Origin: Syntrophomonadaceae bacterium
GTDB taxonomy: Bacteria > Bacillota > Syntrophomonadia > Syntrophomonadales > Syntrophomonadaceae
Assembly: GCA_012511795.1 (NCBI GenBank)
Contig: JAAZFJ010000296.1
Span: forward strand, 1-39,990
Length of the DNA: 39,990 nt
Direction of reading: 5' to 3'
Every line of letters starts with the position of its first letter. Position 1 is the first letter of the stretch. Position numbers and translations under genes: made by a program. Shown in pieces: positions 20,259-30,466 of the stretch. The notes beneath the pieces are model-generated. The model saw only the letters and a program-made list of their open reading frames with translations, was not told the DNA's origin and made no database searches.

Positions 20259-20306
20259 AATAAGCACCTCTTTTGCACTATCGTCACTACACTCTTGTCA
20301 CCTATA

Positions 20307-20340
20307 GTAATAAAAGTCTGGTAAAATAGCTTACCAGACT
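20307..20340 (-). terminator. Intrinsic terminator downstream of rpsU
   Basis: Minus: AGTCTGGTAA-GCTATT-TTACCAGACT followed by TTTATTA. Confidence 0.88.
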
Positions 20341-20381
20341 TTATTGGTGTTTAAAGATATGGTTAAGCAGCAACCATAGTC

Positions 20382-20558
20382 TTAGAATTTTTTCTTTTTA
20401 CGCGCTGCTTCAGATTTTTTCTTTTTCCTTACACTCGGTTTTTCGTAATGGTCGTGTTTTCTTATATCCTGTAATACCCCTGATTTTTGGCAGGAACGCT
20501 TAAATCTCTTAAGAGCACTATCCAGGGATTCGTTTTTACCGACTTTTACTTCACTCAT
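20382..20558 (-). CDS. rpsU: 30S ribosomal protein S21
   Basis: [72 protein letters not shown]. Not in the ORF track (58 aa). Confidence 0.98.
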   Translation of the reverse strand: MSEVKVGKNESLDSALKRFKRSCQKSGVLQDIRKHDHYEKPSVRKKKKSEAARKKKKF

Positions 20559-20636
20559 GGTCTCCCTCCCCTCAATTTAGCTAGGGTGTGAATAAATGCC
20601 ACTTTATTTTACTATCACTGGGGACTTCAGTCAAGA

Positions 20637-20981
20637 TTAGCCTGGAGGCCAAATCATTTCCCTGCCTCCAAGTAGATGATAATGCAAATGCATTACTTCT
20701 TGACCACCCTCGGATCCATTGTTGTTTACCAGTCTATAACCGGTCTTGTCTATTTTCATTTCTTCAGCTATTTTCGCTGCAGTAAGTTGTATATGACCTA
20801 ATAATTCAAGATTTCCCACATTTGTTTCATTCAATGTGCTGATATGACCACGGGGAATTAACAATATATGTACCGGCGCAACCGGTTTTATGTCTTCAAT
20901 AGCAATTAGTTGTTCATCTTCATAAATCACCTTTGCGGGAATCTCCTTTGCAGCTATTTTACAAAAAAGACAATTTTCCAT
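20637..20981 (-). CDS. HIT family protein (HinT-like)
   Basis: CLFCKIAAKEIPAKVIYEDEQLIAIEDIKPVAPVHILLIPRGHI...HLHYHLLGG; histidine triad present. Confidence 0.97.
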   Translation of the reverse strand: MENCLFCKIAAKEIPAKVIYEDEQLIAIEDIKPVAPVHILLIPRGHISTLNETNVGNLELLGHIQLTAAKIAEEMKIDKTGYRLVNNNGSEGGQEVMHLHYHLLGGREMIWPPG

Positions 20982-21095
20982 CTTTTGTCACCTCCTAGAA
21001 GAAAAGAAAGTGGCCTCCGCAATCACTATTGATTTTACCAGATATACGAACAAATAAAAACTGCTTTTATAACGAATTCGAGATTAATTCAAACT

Positions 21096-22400
21096 CTAAT
21101 CAATAATCTGCCCAATAACTTGTTGGTTTTCGATTCTCTCAGGAGAAATTTGCACAAAAGAACCAATCATATTATGGGGAGAATGAAACTGAATCTCTAT
21201 ATAATTATCACTCAATCCCAGATAAAGATCCGGCGAAATATGTTCCTGTACCAGTACAGTGAGTTTTTGACCAAGCATATCATTAATAAAGCTGCTTTTT
21301 TTAGCTGCAGCAAGTTTCAGCAAACTTTCACTGCGGGCTGTTTTTTCCCTTGCTTCCACCTGCGGTTTCATTAAAGCTGCTTTGGTGCCGGGACGCGGTG
21401 AATATTTGAATACGTGTAAGGAATGCAATGGTAAATTTTCTAAAAGATTTCGTGTATCAAAAAAATCTTGCTTGTCTTCGCCGGGGAAACCCACCATTAT
21501 ATCAGCAGCTACAGCAACGCCAGGTATTTTTCTGGTTATCTTATTGATCAGGGATTGATAATATTCTCTGGTATAACGCCGGTTCATTAATGATAAAATA
21601 CGGTTGCTGCCGCTTTGCAGCGGAATATGCAGATGACGGCAAATCTTTTGGTGCCCGGCTACAATATCCAACAGCCTGTCATCCAGTTCCAATGGCTCCA
21701 GTGAGCTTAGCCTGATTCTATATTCCCCTTTCACCTGATCAAGAATATATAGTAACAGAGAACTCAAATTCTCTTCTTTTAAATCTATGCCGTAAGTTCC
21801 GGTATGAATTCCGGTTAAAACGATTTCTTTATAACCCAGTGTCACTAGTTGGTTTACTTCTTCCACCACTTTTTCAGGTGTCTTGCTTCTTACCGGCCCC
21901 CGGGCCTGGGGCACAATACAATAAGAACAGAAACTCTGACAGCCGTCCTGTATTTTAATAAAAGCACGGGTTTTTTCGTGTTGCCTGCTGTAAATAACAG
22001 TTTTAAGTAAATCACTGTTTTTTATTCTCTCGTCGAAGATGACAGGCAGTCCCTTTTGAAAATTATGGTTTTCCAGTATGGACGGTAAATCTTCTTTATC
22101 CCGGTTGCCCACAACTAAATCAATACCTTCTATGTCAGCAAGCTGCTTACTGTTAGTTTGTGCCAGGCAACCAACCGCTGCTACGATTGCATCAGGATTT
22201 CGCTTTATTGCCCGCCTGATAACAGCTCTTGATTTCCTGTCACTGACATGGGTAACCGTACAGGTATTAACAACATAAATATCTGCAATCTCTTCGAAGG
22301 GCACTATTTCATAATCCTTTTGTAAAAAAGCTTCGATCAATTGTTCAGTTTCAACTGAATTCACTTTACAGCCCAAAGTGTGGAAAGCTACCTTTTTCAA
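21096..22400 (-). CDS. mtaB: tRNA (N6-threonylcarbamoyladenosine(37)-C2)-methylthiotransferase
   Basis: KKVAFHTLGCKVNSVETEQL; radical SAM CQSFCSYCIVPQARGPVRS; next to rsmE. Likely TTG start at 22400. Confidence 0.95.
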   Translation of the reverse strand: MKKVAFHTLGCKVNSVETEQLIEAFLQKDYEIVPFEEIADIYVVNTCTVTHVSDRKSRAVIRRAIKRNPDAIVAAVGCLAQTNSKQLADIEGIDLVVGNRDKEDLPSILENHNFQKGLPVIFDERIKNSDLLKTVIYSRQHEKTRAFIKIQDGCQSFCSYCIVPQARGPVRSKTPEKVVEEVNQLVTLGYKEIVLTGIHTGTYGIDLKEENLSSLLLYILDQVKGEYRIRLSSLEPLELDDRLLDIVAGHQKICRHLHIPLQSGSNRILSLMNRRYTREYYQSLINKITRKIPGVAVAADIMVGFPGEDKQDFFDTRNLLENLPLHSLHVFKYSPRPGTKAALMKPQVEAREKTARSESLLKLAAAKKSSFINDMLGQKLTVLVQEHISPDLYLGLSDNYIEIQFHSPHNMIGSFVQISPERIENQQVIGQIID

Positions 22401-22423
22401 TCTTATACCTCTTTCAATCAATG

Positions 22424-23170
22424 TTACCCCAAGTCTCCGCCTTCATATAATATTATACTGGCAGCAACTAACCCAGCAGTTTCGGTCCTTAGGATTCCAG
22501 ATCCCAGGCTAATGGGGATCACGGAATTCTTTTTTGCTGCTTCTGCTTCGGAAGGTGAAAAGCCCCCCTCCGGACCAACTATAATTGTAATGCTTTGTGA
22601 TGCCAGACTGCCTTTAAACTTATGTAGTATATCCCTTAGTTTAGTCTTTTCTTCTCCCTCATACAGCATAACTGCTCTTTTATGTTGCAGATCTGCAATT
22701 AATTGGGGGAATTCAACAACTGATTTCACTTCCGGAACAAAATTACGCTTTGATTGTTTACATGCTTCCCGGGCAATGGTTTGCCATCTGCTGGTTTTTT
22801 GTGCAGCTTTTTTCCCGTCCAGCATGACTATCGTTCTCTCGCTTACAAAAGGAATAATGGCAGTTACCCCGATCTCTACTGCTTTTTGGATAACATAATC
22901 CATTTTTTCTCCTTTGGCAATTCCCTGAGCTAAGATTATACTGACAGATGGCTCATTCTGGTGTTGGGAACAACTAAGTATTTCAGCCTGGAGTACACCG
23001 TTTTTATTGCTATGCAGCCTGCAGTTAAATACATTGCCCAAACCATCAAAAAGTTCTACAGAATCTCCTATTCTCAGTCTTAGCACCTTTTCTATATGAT
23101 GAGATTGCTGTTTATCAATTTCTATTAAGTTGTTTTTGATCATATCTGTTGAAATAAAAAAGCGGTGCAA
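22424..23170 (-). CDS. rsmE: 16S rRNA (uracil(1498)-N3)-methyltransferase
   Basis: HRFFISTD...HIEKVLRLRIGDSVELFDG, IIVGPEGGFSPSEAEAAK, LGSGILRTETAGLVAASIILYE. Likely TTG start at 23170 after GAAAGGAG. Confidence 0.95.
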   Translation of the reverse strand: MHRFFISTDMIKNNLIEIDKQQSHHIEKVLRLRIGDSVELFDGLGNVFNCRLHSNKNGVLQAEILSCSQHQNEPSVSIILAQGIAKGEKMDYVIQKAVEIGVTAIIPFVSERTIVMLDGKKAAQKTSRWQTIAREACKQSKRNFVPEVKSVVEFPQLIADLQHKRAVMLYEGEEKTKLRDILHKFKGSLASQSITIIVGPEGGFSPSEAEAAKKNSVIPISLGSGILRTETAGLVAASIILYEGGDLG

Positions 23171-23215
23171 TAGTAACACTCCTTTCGCACCACCAGCCAA
23201 TTTCATTTATTTTAA

Positions 23216-24139
23216 CTATGCTTTATGTGCTGCTACTCCAACCCAGTCTACATCAGTTAGTATTTTTTCGGTTACAAAGCCATAAGCCAGAAGCTGTTTT
23301 TGAACTCCCGGGAAACGGCTGTCTACAATCCCGGAAGCGAAAAGATAGCCTCCCGGTTTCAGTGCTTTAGCTGCATGTGGAATGAGCAAATTTACAATAT
23401 CAGCGGTGATGTTGGCAAAAATTATGTCATTCTGCGGTTGTAGCAGTTCTTCAGTTACATCACCCAGTTTCACTTCAATGATATCCTGGAGATCATTAAG
23501 TTTAGTATTTTCACGGGCTACTTTTACTGCTACTTCATCTATGTCAAAGGCAGTTATTTTTCCCGCCCCCATTTTAGCTGCGGCAATGGACAGGATCCCT
23601 GACCCGCAGCCAGCATCAATTATATTTTCTCCGCCTTTAATATATTCATCAATAAAATTAAGACAAAACCGGGTGGAGGCATGAATTCCTGTACCAAAAG
23701 CCATACCCGGATCTATCTTAATGACTACCTCATCAGGATTAGCCTCATATTCTTCCCAGGATGGTTTAATTACCAGGTGTCGTCCCACTTTAAAAGTATG
23801 GTAGTATTTTTTCCATGATTCTTCCCAGTCTTCGTCCCTTACTTCTTCAATAAAAACGCGGCATTTGGTATTAAAACATTTATTTACCTGTTCCAGAGAT
23901 TCATTGATTTCTTCCATTACTTGTCGGTCTTCCTGAAAGTATGCTTTTATCACCACGAAATTATGTTCCAGAAAATCGGGAGATATAGTACTGGCATCGA
24001 ATTGATCTTTTTGCACATATTGACGTGCTGCCTGGGGATCTTCAATAACCACACCGCCAGACCCCAAACGATGGAAAATACCTGCAATCGCTTCTGCACA
24101 TGCTCCTTCAGTTACAACACTGATCTCTTTCCAATTCAT
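23216..24139 (-). CDS. prmA: Ribosomal protein L11 methyltransferase
   Basis: DPGMAFGTGIHASTRFCLNFIDEY, DAGCGSGILSIAAAKMGA, NITADIVNLLIP. Confidence 0.97.
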   Translation of the reverse strand: MNWKEISVVTEGACAEAIAGIFHRLGSGGVVIEDPQAARQYVQKDQFDASTISPDFLEHNFVVIKAYFQEDRQVMEEINESLEQVNKCFNTKCRVFIEEVRDEDWEESWKKYYHTFKVGRHLVIKPSWEEYEANPDEVVIKIDPGMAFGTGIHASTRFCLNFIDEYIKGGENIIDAGCGSGILSIAAAKMGAGKITAFDIDEVAVKVARENTKLNDLQDIIEVKLGDVTEELLQPQNDIIFANITADIVNLLIPHAAKALKPGGYLFASGIVDSRFPGVQKQLLAYGFVTEKILTDVDWVGVAAHKA

Positions 24140-24155
24140 TAATTAAAACCTCTTT

Positions 24156-25286
24156 CTATCCCATTGCGTCCTTGAATTTTTCAAATAAGTTCTTCCTGTT
24201 TTCTTTATCTTCATTATCTTCATAAAAAGATGTTAATAGCGTTCTTTGCTTTTTGGTTAATTTAGTAGGGATAGTTACATCGATGATGATTTTTAGATCT
24301 CCCCATTTTTGACTGTTAATGTAAGGTATACCTTTCCCTTTAACGGTTATTATATCGCCAGGCTGTGTGCCTTCAGGAATTTTAACATTGTGACTGGCCC
24401 CGCCTAATAATGGAATTTCCAATTCTGTTCCCAAGGCCGCCTGTACAAAATTAATTGAAAGACGGGTTACAAGATTATGATCCTCTCTTTTAAATTTGGC
24501 ATGTGGCCTTACTACAATGGTGATAAACAAGTCTCCCGGAGGGCCTCCATAGATCCCTTGCTCCCCTTCATTTTGAATTTTAAGGCGCATTCCGGTGTCG
24601 ATGCCTGCCGGTATTCTTACATTTATCTTATGTTTTTTGCGGACTTGCCCGCTGCCCCTACAGGCAGTGCAAGGTTTTTCAATTATTTTGCCTTCCCCTT
24701 GACAGCGCGAACAGGTACGCAATGTTTCAAAACGCCCAAAAGGAGTACTCTGCACTGATTTTGTCTGTCCGCTTCCTTTACATGCAGGACAAGTCTTAAT
24801 CGGGGTACCCGGTTCCGCACCATTACCATTGCATTTTTCACATTTTTCTACGCGGTAAAGTTCCACATCCTTTTGCATGCCAAAAACTGCATCCTCGAAA
24901 TTTATATCAAGACGCATCTCTTTGTCAGCGCCTCTTTGAGGTCCTCTTCTGCGCCGGCCTCCGCCTGCTGCACCGCCAAAGAATAAATCAAATAAATCAG
25001 TAAAACCGCCTGCGCCAAAATCTTCAAAACCACCAAATCCACCAGCACCACGGCTGGGATCAAATGCATCGTGTCCGAACCGGTCATAAGCTGCCCTCTT
25101 TTGTTCATCACTTAATATTTCGTAGGCATCATTGATCTCTTTAAATTTTTCCGCCGCATTTTCGTCATCCCTGGCTACGTCAGGATGGTGTTTTCTGGCC
25201 ATTTGACGATACGCTTTTTTTATTTCCTCTTGTGTAGCATTTCTGGATATTCCTAAAACCTCATAATAATCCCTTTTTGATGACAT
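24156..25286 (-). CDS. dnaJ: Chaperone DnaJ
   Basis: [32 protein letters not shown], Gly/Phe region, four CxxCxGxG repeats; start at 25286 with AAGGTGGGC RBS. Confidence 0.98.
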   Translation of the reverse strand: MSSKRDYYEVLGISRNATQEEIKKAYRQMARKHHPDVARDDENAAEKFKEINDAYEILSDEQKRAAYDRFGHDAFDPSRGAGGFGGFEDFGAGGFTDLFDLFFGGAAGGGRRRRGPQRGADKEMRLDINFEDAVFGMQKDVELYRVEKCEKCNGNGAEPGTPIKTCPACKGSGQTKSVQSTPFGRFETLRTCSRCQGEGKIIEKPCTACRGSGQVRKKHKINVRIPAGIDTGMRLKIQNEGEQGIYGGPPGDLFITIVVRPHAKFKREDHNLVTRLSINFVQAALGTELEIPLLGGASHNVKIPEGTQPGDIITVKGKGIPYINSQKWGDLKIIIDVTIPTKLTKKQRTLLTSFYEDNEDKENRKNLFEKFKDAMG

Positions 25287-25309
25287 AATGCCCACCTTTC
25301 TTAAAAACA

Positions 25310-25355
25310 AGGGCAACCCGGAGACTGTGAAATCTCCGGATTAAATGGTAACCCT
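25310..25355 (-). other. Hairpin in the dnaK-dnaJ intergenic region
   Basis: CCGGAGA...TCTCCGG 7-bp perfect stem extended by AGGG-CAACC/GGTAACCCT pairing; no T tract on the minus strand. Confidence 0.6.
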
Positions 25356-25361
25356 GCGTAT

Positions 25362-27167
25362 TTATTTATCATATTCATCATCCGGGGTGGAGTAATCAGT
25401 ATTGATATAATCTTCGTCAGTGCCATCCTGAGGATTTGCCTGCTCGTACATTTTTGACGAATAATCATAAACCGCTTTGGTAAGTGCTTCTGTTTTCTCT
25501 TTGATCTCTTCCAGATCATTTTCTTGCAAAGCTGTTTGCAAAGCATCTTTGGCACTGGTAATTGCTTCTTTGTTTTCTTCATCCATTTGCTCGGCATTAT
25601 CTTTAAGTAATTTTTCTGCTTGATATACCATACTGTCAGCATTGTTACGGACTTCTATTTCCTTAAACCGCTTTTCATCTTCTTCTGCATGCTTTTCAGC
25701 ATCCTTAACCATTCTGTCAATATCCTCATCACTTAATCCGGTTGATGAGGTTATTGTGATCGTTTGTTCCTTGTTTGTAGCCAAGTCCTTGGCAGTAACA
25801 TGAACAATTCCGTTGACATCTATATCGAATTTTACTTCAATTTGCGGTATTCCGCGAGGTGCCGGAGGAATACCTGTCAATTGGAATCTCCCCAGAGTAA
25901 CATTATGCTCCGCCATTTTTCTTTCTCCCTGCAGAACATGAATATCAACTGAAGTCTGATTATCAGAAGCGGTGGTGAAATTCTGGCTTTTAGCAGTAGG
26001 TATGGTAGTATTCCTTTCAATTATTCTGGTAAAAACTCCTCCCAAGGTTTCTATTCCAAGGGACAAGGGAGTTACATCAAGTAAGACTACGTCAGTAACA
26101 TCTCCTGCCAGAACTCCAGCCTGTATAGCAGCACCTGCTGCTACGACTTCATCGGGATTAATACCTTTAAAAGGCTCTTTACCGGTAAAATTTTTGATGG
26201 CTTCCTGCACAGCTGGGATTCTGGTGGAGCCTCCTACCAGTATAACTTTATCTATTTCATTGGGTTTAAGCCCGGAATCTTTAATCGCCTGCCTTAGCGG
26301 GCCCATGGTTTTTTCCACTAATTCAGCGGTCATCTCATCGAACTTGGCTCTGGTCAGGGTTTTCTCCAGATGCAAAGGCCCTTCTTGTGTAGCTGTAATA
26401 TATGGTATGTTTATATCGGCAGTGATGACCCCTGATAGCTCATGCTTAGCTTTCTCCGCCGCTTCCTTTAAACGGTGCATGGCCATCTTATCATTTCTTA
26501 AATCAATCCTATGTTCTTTTTTAAATTCATCGATTAACCAATTTATGATCTTATCATCAAAGTCATCACCACCCAGTCGGTTATTACCACTGGTAGACTT
26601 AACTTCAAAGACTCCATCACCTATTTCCAGAATGGAAACATCAAAAGTACCGCCTCCCAGGTCAAAAACTAAAATAGTTTGTGTCCCTTCTTTATCCAAT
26701 CCATAAGCTAAGGCAGCAGCAGTTGGTTCATTGATAATACGCAGTACTTCCATTCCCGCTATCTTTCCTGCATCTTTGGTGGCCTGACGCTGAGCATCGG
26801 TAAAATAAGCTGGCACCGTAATAACTGCCTGAGTAATAGGTTGGCCCAAATAAGCTTCAGCATCATTCTTCAATTTTTGCAGAATCATAGCTGATATTTC
26901 CTGTGGTGTATATTTTTTCCCGTCAATTGATACTGTATAATCAGTTCCCATTCTTCTTTTGATAGAAACTACAGTACGTTCCGGGTTTGTAATAGCTTGC
27001 CTTTTTGCAATTCTTCCTGCCAGTCTTTCGTTGGTTTTGGAAAAACCTACTACGGAAGGAGTGATCCTTTCGCCTTCAGCATTGGTTATGATAACTGCTT
27101 CATTTCCTTCCATTACTGCAATGGCTGAATTAGTTGTTCCCAAGTCTATTCCAACTATTTTCCCCAT
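25362..27167 (-). CDS. dnaK: Chaperone DnaK (Hsp70)
   Basis: [46 protein letters not shown]; start at 27167 with GGAGGTGTT RBS. Confidence 0.99.
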   Translation of the reverse strand: MGKIVGIDLGTTNSAIAVMEGNEAVIITNAEGERITPSVVGFSKTNERLAGRIAKRQAITNPERTVVSIKRRMGTDYTVSIDGKKYTPQEISAMILQKLKNDAEAYLGQPITQAVITVPAYFTDAQRQATKDAGKIAGMEVLRIINEPTAAALAYGLDKEGTQTILVFDLGGGTFDVSILEIGDGVFEVKSTSGNNRLGGDDFDDKIINWLIDEFKKEHRIDLRNDKMAMHRLKEAAEKAKHELSGVITADINIPYITATQEGPLHLEKTLTRAKFDEMTAELVEKTMGPLRQAIKDSGLKPNEIDKVILVGGSTRIPAVQEAIKNFTGKEPFKGINPDEVVAAGAAIQAGVLAGDVTDVVLLDVTPLSLGIETLGGVFTRIIERNTTIPTAKSQNFTTASDNQTSVDIHVLQGERKMAEHNVTLGRFQLTGIPPAPRGIPQIEVKFDIDVNGIVHVTAKDLATNKEQTITITSSTGLSDEDIDRMVKDAEKHAEEDEKRFKEIEVRNNADSMVYQAEKLLKDNAEQMDEENKEAITSAKDALQTALQENDLEEIKEKTEALTKAVYDYSSKMYEQANPQDGTDEDYINTDYSTPDDEYDK

Positions 27168-27209
27168 CAATAACACCTCCAAAAATATTTATGAATATTC
27201 TTCTTTTAT

Positions 27210-27746
27210 TTATGCCTGGCTGCTTACTTTTACCAAGCTGGGCCTAATTACCCGGCCATTCATAATATAGCCAACCTGTAATTCTTCAATTACAGTATTT
27301 TCTTCATGTTCTGAGCTTGGTTCAACGGTCAGGGGCTGGTGATATTCGGGATCAAAGGGCTGCCCCAGAGACTCAATCCTTTCTACCCCTTCCGCTTTAA
27401 TCAAATCATGCAGGCTGCTGTTGATCATTTCCACACCTTTGTATAGAGCCTCATTAGTCTGTACTCCGCTCGACATTTTTAGGGCCCTTTCCAGATCATC
27501 TATAACAGCCAATATCTTTTTGATCACCGGCAATGTTGCAAATTTCACATATTCATCTCTTTCTCTCACAGACCTTCTTTTCATGTTTTCAACATCCGCC
27601 AGCAAACGCAAATACAAATCTTTGTACTTTTGAGTTTCTTCCTGGCTTTTTGCCAATTCAGCTCTTAATTTACCTATGTCTTCCTCCTTTTCCAAAACTG
27701 GTTCTTCACTATTCATTGTTGTTTCTTTCAAATCCTCTTCTGACAC
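27210..27746 (-). CDS. grpE: Nucleotide exchange factor GrpE
   Basis: YLRLLADVENMKRRSVRERDEYVKFA, PFDPEYHQPLTVEPSSEHEENTVIEELQVGYIMNGRVIRPSLVKVS. Likely GTG start at 27746 with GAGGTG RBS. Confidence 0.96.
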   Translation of the reverse strand: MSEEDLKETTMNSEEPVLEKEEDIGKLRAELAKSQEETQKYKDLYLRLLADVENMKRRSVRERDEYVKFATLPVIKKILAVIDDLERALKMSSGVQTNEALYKGVEMINSSLHDLIKAEGVERIESLGQPFDPEYHQPLTVEPSSEHEENTVIEELQVGYIMNGRVIRPSLVKVSSQA

Positions 27747-27759
27747 TGATCTTGCACCT

Positions 27760-29319
27760 CTATTCCAGGATATTTCCATTTATATTTGAATTAGTTTCAC
27801 GCATCTTTATGACTGAATTAATTCGTAATACAGCTGTTGCTACTTCACCTGCTGCTTTAAAAGCATAAGCCTTGACTAAAGTCGGATCTACAATGCCCTC
27901 TGTAAGCATATCGGTAATTTTACCGTTTTCAGAGTTAAAACTGTAATGGGCCGAATTACTATTTTTCTGAGCTGCATTTACCTCTGCCAATTTTTCCAAA
28001 GGGTTAAACCCGGCATTGGCTGCCATGCAGCAAAAGGGCTTCAATAAAGCTTCTTTGGCAGCTAGTATTCCCTGGCTTTCCATTCCTTCAATATCCCTGG
28101 CCATGGTTTCCAAATGTCTTGAGATCCAGACTTCAGCAGCTCCGCCTCCAGGTACTATGCCCCCTTTTATTGATGCCTGAACAGCTGCAGCAGCATCTTT
28201 GGCCATTCTCTCCCTTTCGTCAACAACTTCCTCAGTAGATGCTCCTATTAATAAAGTAACCCATTCCTTACCTTTTCCGTTCAGAAAATAAGTATGTTCA
28301 AGTTTTTCGTCAGTAATCACCTGAGCGGCTTCACCTAAATATGTATTGATCAATTCCATGCTGCTATTCAAAACATTTCTTTTTATTTTACGGGCACCGG
28401 TATGAAGGCATAATTTTTCAATTTCTCGGCCAGATACCCTTTGTAAAACGATAATTCCCGCCTGGGATAAAATCTGCTCAGCCAGGTCATCAATACTGCT
28501 GTCTACCACGATGACATTGATGCCAAGTTCAATACATTTGTTGAGATTTGCCTCAAATAGTCCCCGAGATTTTAAATAGTGCTGAAATCCTGCATCAGTC
28601 CTAAGTGCTTGCCCTTCAACCTCATCAGGTTTTAAGGCATCATCAACCACTAGAATTTTTGCGTCAGTGATTGATGATGGCATATCACGATTAACTGGTT
28701 GTCTATTTATTATCACTCCGGAAAAAACTTTACTTTCAGCGAACTCTTTAGCCACTACAGCATCGGAAAACTTGTAATCCTTATCTTTTATCATCTCTGT
28801 ACCTAATTTTTGCGCTCCCTCGATGATCAACCCAGCCAAATCCCGATATCCGCGGCCTGCTATGACAGCAATATTATTTAATAATTGATCATGCAGAGTG
28901 TTTACTGGATAACTCAGGCTGTTTAATAATTCACATGCCCTTTCAATACCCATATTTATACCTGTGATTACCTTGGTAACAGGAACTCCTTTTAGAATTT
29001 GTTCAGCTCCTTCAGCAATCAAAGCACCGGCTATAATGGTAGCAGTAGTAGTACCATCTCCCACTTCTGCTTGTTGGGCACGGGCAGTATTTATTATCAT
29101 ATGAGCAACCGGATGTGTGACATCCATCAGTTTTAAAATCGTCACTCCGTCATTGGTAACCACAACATCACCAAAACTATCCACCATCATTATGTCCAGG
29201 CCTTTTGGGCCAATGGTTCCCTCAACTGCCCTGGCAATAACCCTGGCTGCACTGGCATTGTTTAATAAGGTTTCAAAACGGTCTTCTTTGAGATTTTTGG
29301 CGAAACTACTTTCAGTCAT
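27760..29319 (-). CDS. Archaeal-type (thermosome/TCP-1-like, group III bacterial) chaperonin
   Basis: 519 aa; [77 protein letters not shown] and [18 protein letters not shown] resemble thermosome/CCT rather than GroEL; GGAGAG RBS; between hrcA and grpE. Confidence 0.94.
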   Translation of the reverse strand: MTESSFAKNLKEDRFETLLNNASAARVIARAVEGTIGPKGLDIMMVDSFGDVVVTNDGVTILKLMDVTHPVAHMIINTARAQQAEVGDGTTTATIIAGALIAEGAEQILKGVPVTKVITGINMGIERACELLNSLSYPVNTLHDQLLNNIAVIAGRGYRDLAGLIIEGAQKLGTEMIKDKDYKFSDAVVAKEFAESKVFSGVIINRQPVNRDMPSSITDAKILVVDDALKPDEVEGQALRTDAGFQHYLKSRGLFEANLNKCIELGINVIVVDSSIDDLAEQILSQAGIIVLQRVSGREIEKLCLHTGARKIKRNVLNSSMELINTYLGEAAQVITDEKLEHTYFLNGKGKEWVTLLIGASTEEVVDERERMAKDAAAAVQASIKGGIVPGGGAAEVWISRHLETMARDIEGMESQGILAAKEALLKPFCCMAANAGFNPLEKLAEVNAAQKNSNSAHYSFNSENGKITDMLTEGIVDPTLVKAYAFKAAGEVATAVLRINSVIKMRETNSNINGNILE

Positions 29320-29345
29320 AATCTCTCCTGCTTCCTGTTCAAAGT

Positions 29346-30371
29346 TTATCGATTTTGTCTGAAGACTTCTTCAATTGCAGCACGAACGGTTTCAACTGTT
29401 CCCGCTGCTTTCCAGTATTCCATCCTTATAGGTCCTAATAAACCTATTGCACCTGTTTCCCCCAGAGATTTATAGCCTGCATATACCAGACTTAGTTCCT
29501 TTATATCATCTAACTTGTTTTCATGACCAATGGTTATATCCACTTCATCACCTGTAACATCAGGAATAATACCTTTTAAAACTTCATTGGCTTCCAACAA
29601 GGTCAAAATCTTGCGCAGTTTTTCCAGATCTTTGAACTCCGGTTCATTTAGGATATTAAGGGTACCGCTTAGAAAAAGCTTCTCGTCACCAGTGTTTTTA
29701 AGCAAATTATCGATCTCTTCAAGAGCTAAATCAACAAGTAATCGCTTGTGTTTTAAACCTTCCCGCAGTTGCTGAAGAGACGTCCTGTTTATTTCACTGA
29801 TCTTTTTATTTTTTAGAACTCTATTAAAAACAGCACTTACCTGTTCCAAATCCTCATCATTTAAAGAGCTGGGGACATCTATTCTTCGATGTATGATCAT
29901 TCCAGTATCTGTTACCAATAGAATTAAGGCTTTATCCTTTCCAAGGGGTATCAATTGCATGGATTTGAATTCCTTAAACTTAATAGATGGAACGATAACA
30001 AAAGAAGCATAATTGGTAATCTGGGACAAAAAATAGCCGATCCTGCCAATAAATTCATTTAGTTCATCGGCATTGCTGCTTATTACTTTATTCAATAATT
30101 CTGTTTCCTCATCAGATAGTTTTTGTTTTTCCATAATAAAATCCACGAAGTAACGGAATCCAATTTCAGATGGGATCCTGCCCGCTGAAGTATGGGGCTG
30201 TTCCAAATAGCCCATTTCTTCCAGGTCGGCCATTTCATTTCTAACTGTAGCCGGACTTATTTTAAGTGCATACTTTTTCACCACAGCCCGTGAACCCACA
30301 GGCTCGGCAGTCTCTACATAATCTCTTACAATTGATTCCAGTATTTTGCGTTTTCTCTCATCCAGAGTCAT
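29346..30371 (-). CDS. hrcA: Heat-inducible transcription repressor HrcA
   Basis: [75 protein letters not shown]. Confidence 0.98.
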   Translation of the reverse strand: MTLDERKRKILESIVRDYVETAEPVGSRAVVKKYALKISPATVRNEMADLEEMGYLEQPHTSAGRIPSEIGFRYFVDFIMEKQKLSDEETELLNKVISSNADELNEFIGRIGYFLSQITNYASFVIVPSIKFKEFKSMQLIPLGKDKALILLVTDTGMIIHRRIDVPSSLNDEDLEQVSAVFNRVLKNKKISEINRTSLQQLREGLKHKRLLVDLALEEIDNLLKNTGDEKLFLSGTLNILNEPEFKDLEKLRKILTLLEANEVLKGIIPDVTGDEVDITIGHENKLDDIKELSLVYAGYKSLGETGAIGLLGPIRMEYWKAAGTVETVRAAIEEVFRQNR

Positions 30372-30388
30372 TCATTATCACCTGCCTG

Positions 30389-30415
30389 TTAGCACTCTCA
30401 TTAGTTGAGTGCTAA
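30389..30415. promoter_or_regulatory. CIRCE operator (HrcA binding site)
   Basis: TTAGCACTC-N9-GAGTGCTAA, perfect consensus, between the predicted promoter and hrcA. Confidence 0.98.
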
Positions 30416-30428
30416 TAGTGTTTCCTAA

Positions 30429-30457
30429 AAAATATCACCTGTACGATTCTTTGTCAA
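30429..30457 (-). promoter_or_regulatory. SigmaA-type promoter for the hrcA operon
   Basis: Minus strand TTGACA-N17-TATTTT immediately upstream of CIRCE. Confidence 0.8.
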
Positions 30458-30466
30458 GCAAACAAA

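Noticed and set aside
22380-22898. 172-aa plus-strand ORF opposite rsmE/mtaB
   Set aside because: Antisense to well-identified genes; composition typical of reverse-complement coding sequence.
24902-25111. 69-aa minus-strand ORF inside dnaJ
   Set aside because: Alternate-frame ORF within the Gly/Phe-rich region of dnaJ.
25301-25642. 113-aa minus-strand ORF overlapping the dnaK 3' end
   Set aside because: Alternate-frame shadow of DnaK; Lys/Arg/Ile-rich product with no recognisable domain.
25972-26706. 244-aa plus-strand ORF opposite dnaK
   Set aside because: Long antisense ORFs opposite Hsp70 genes are a known codon-bias artefact; low-complexity Ser/Pro/Val composition and no convincing independent RBS.
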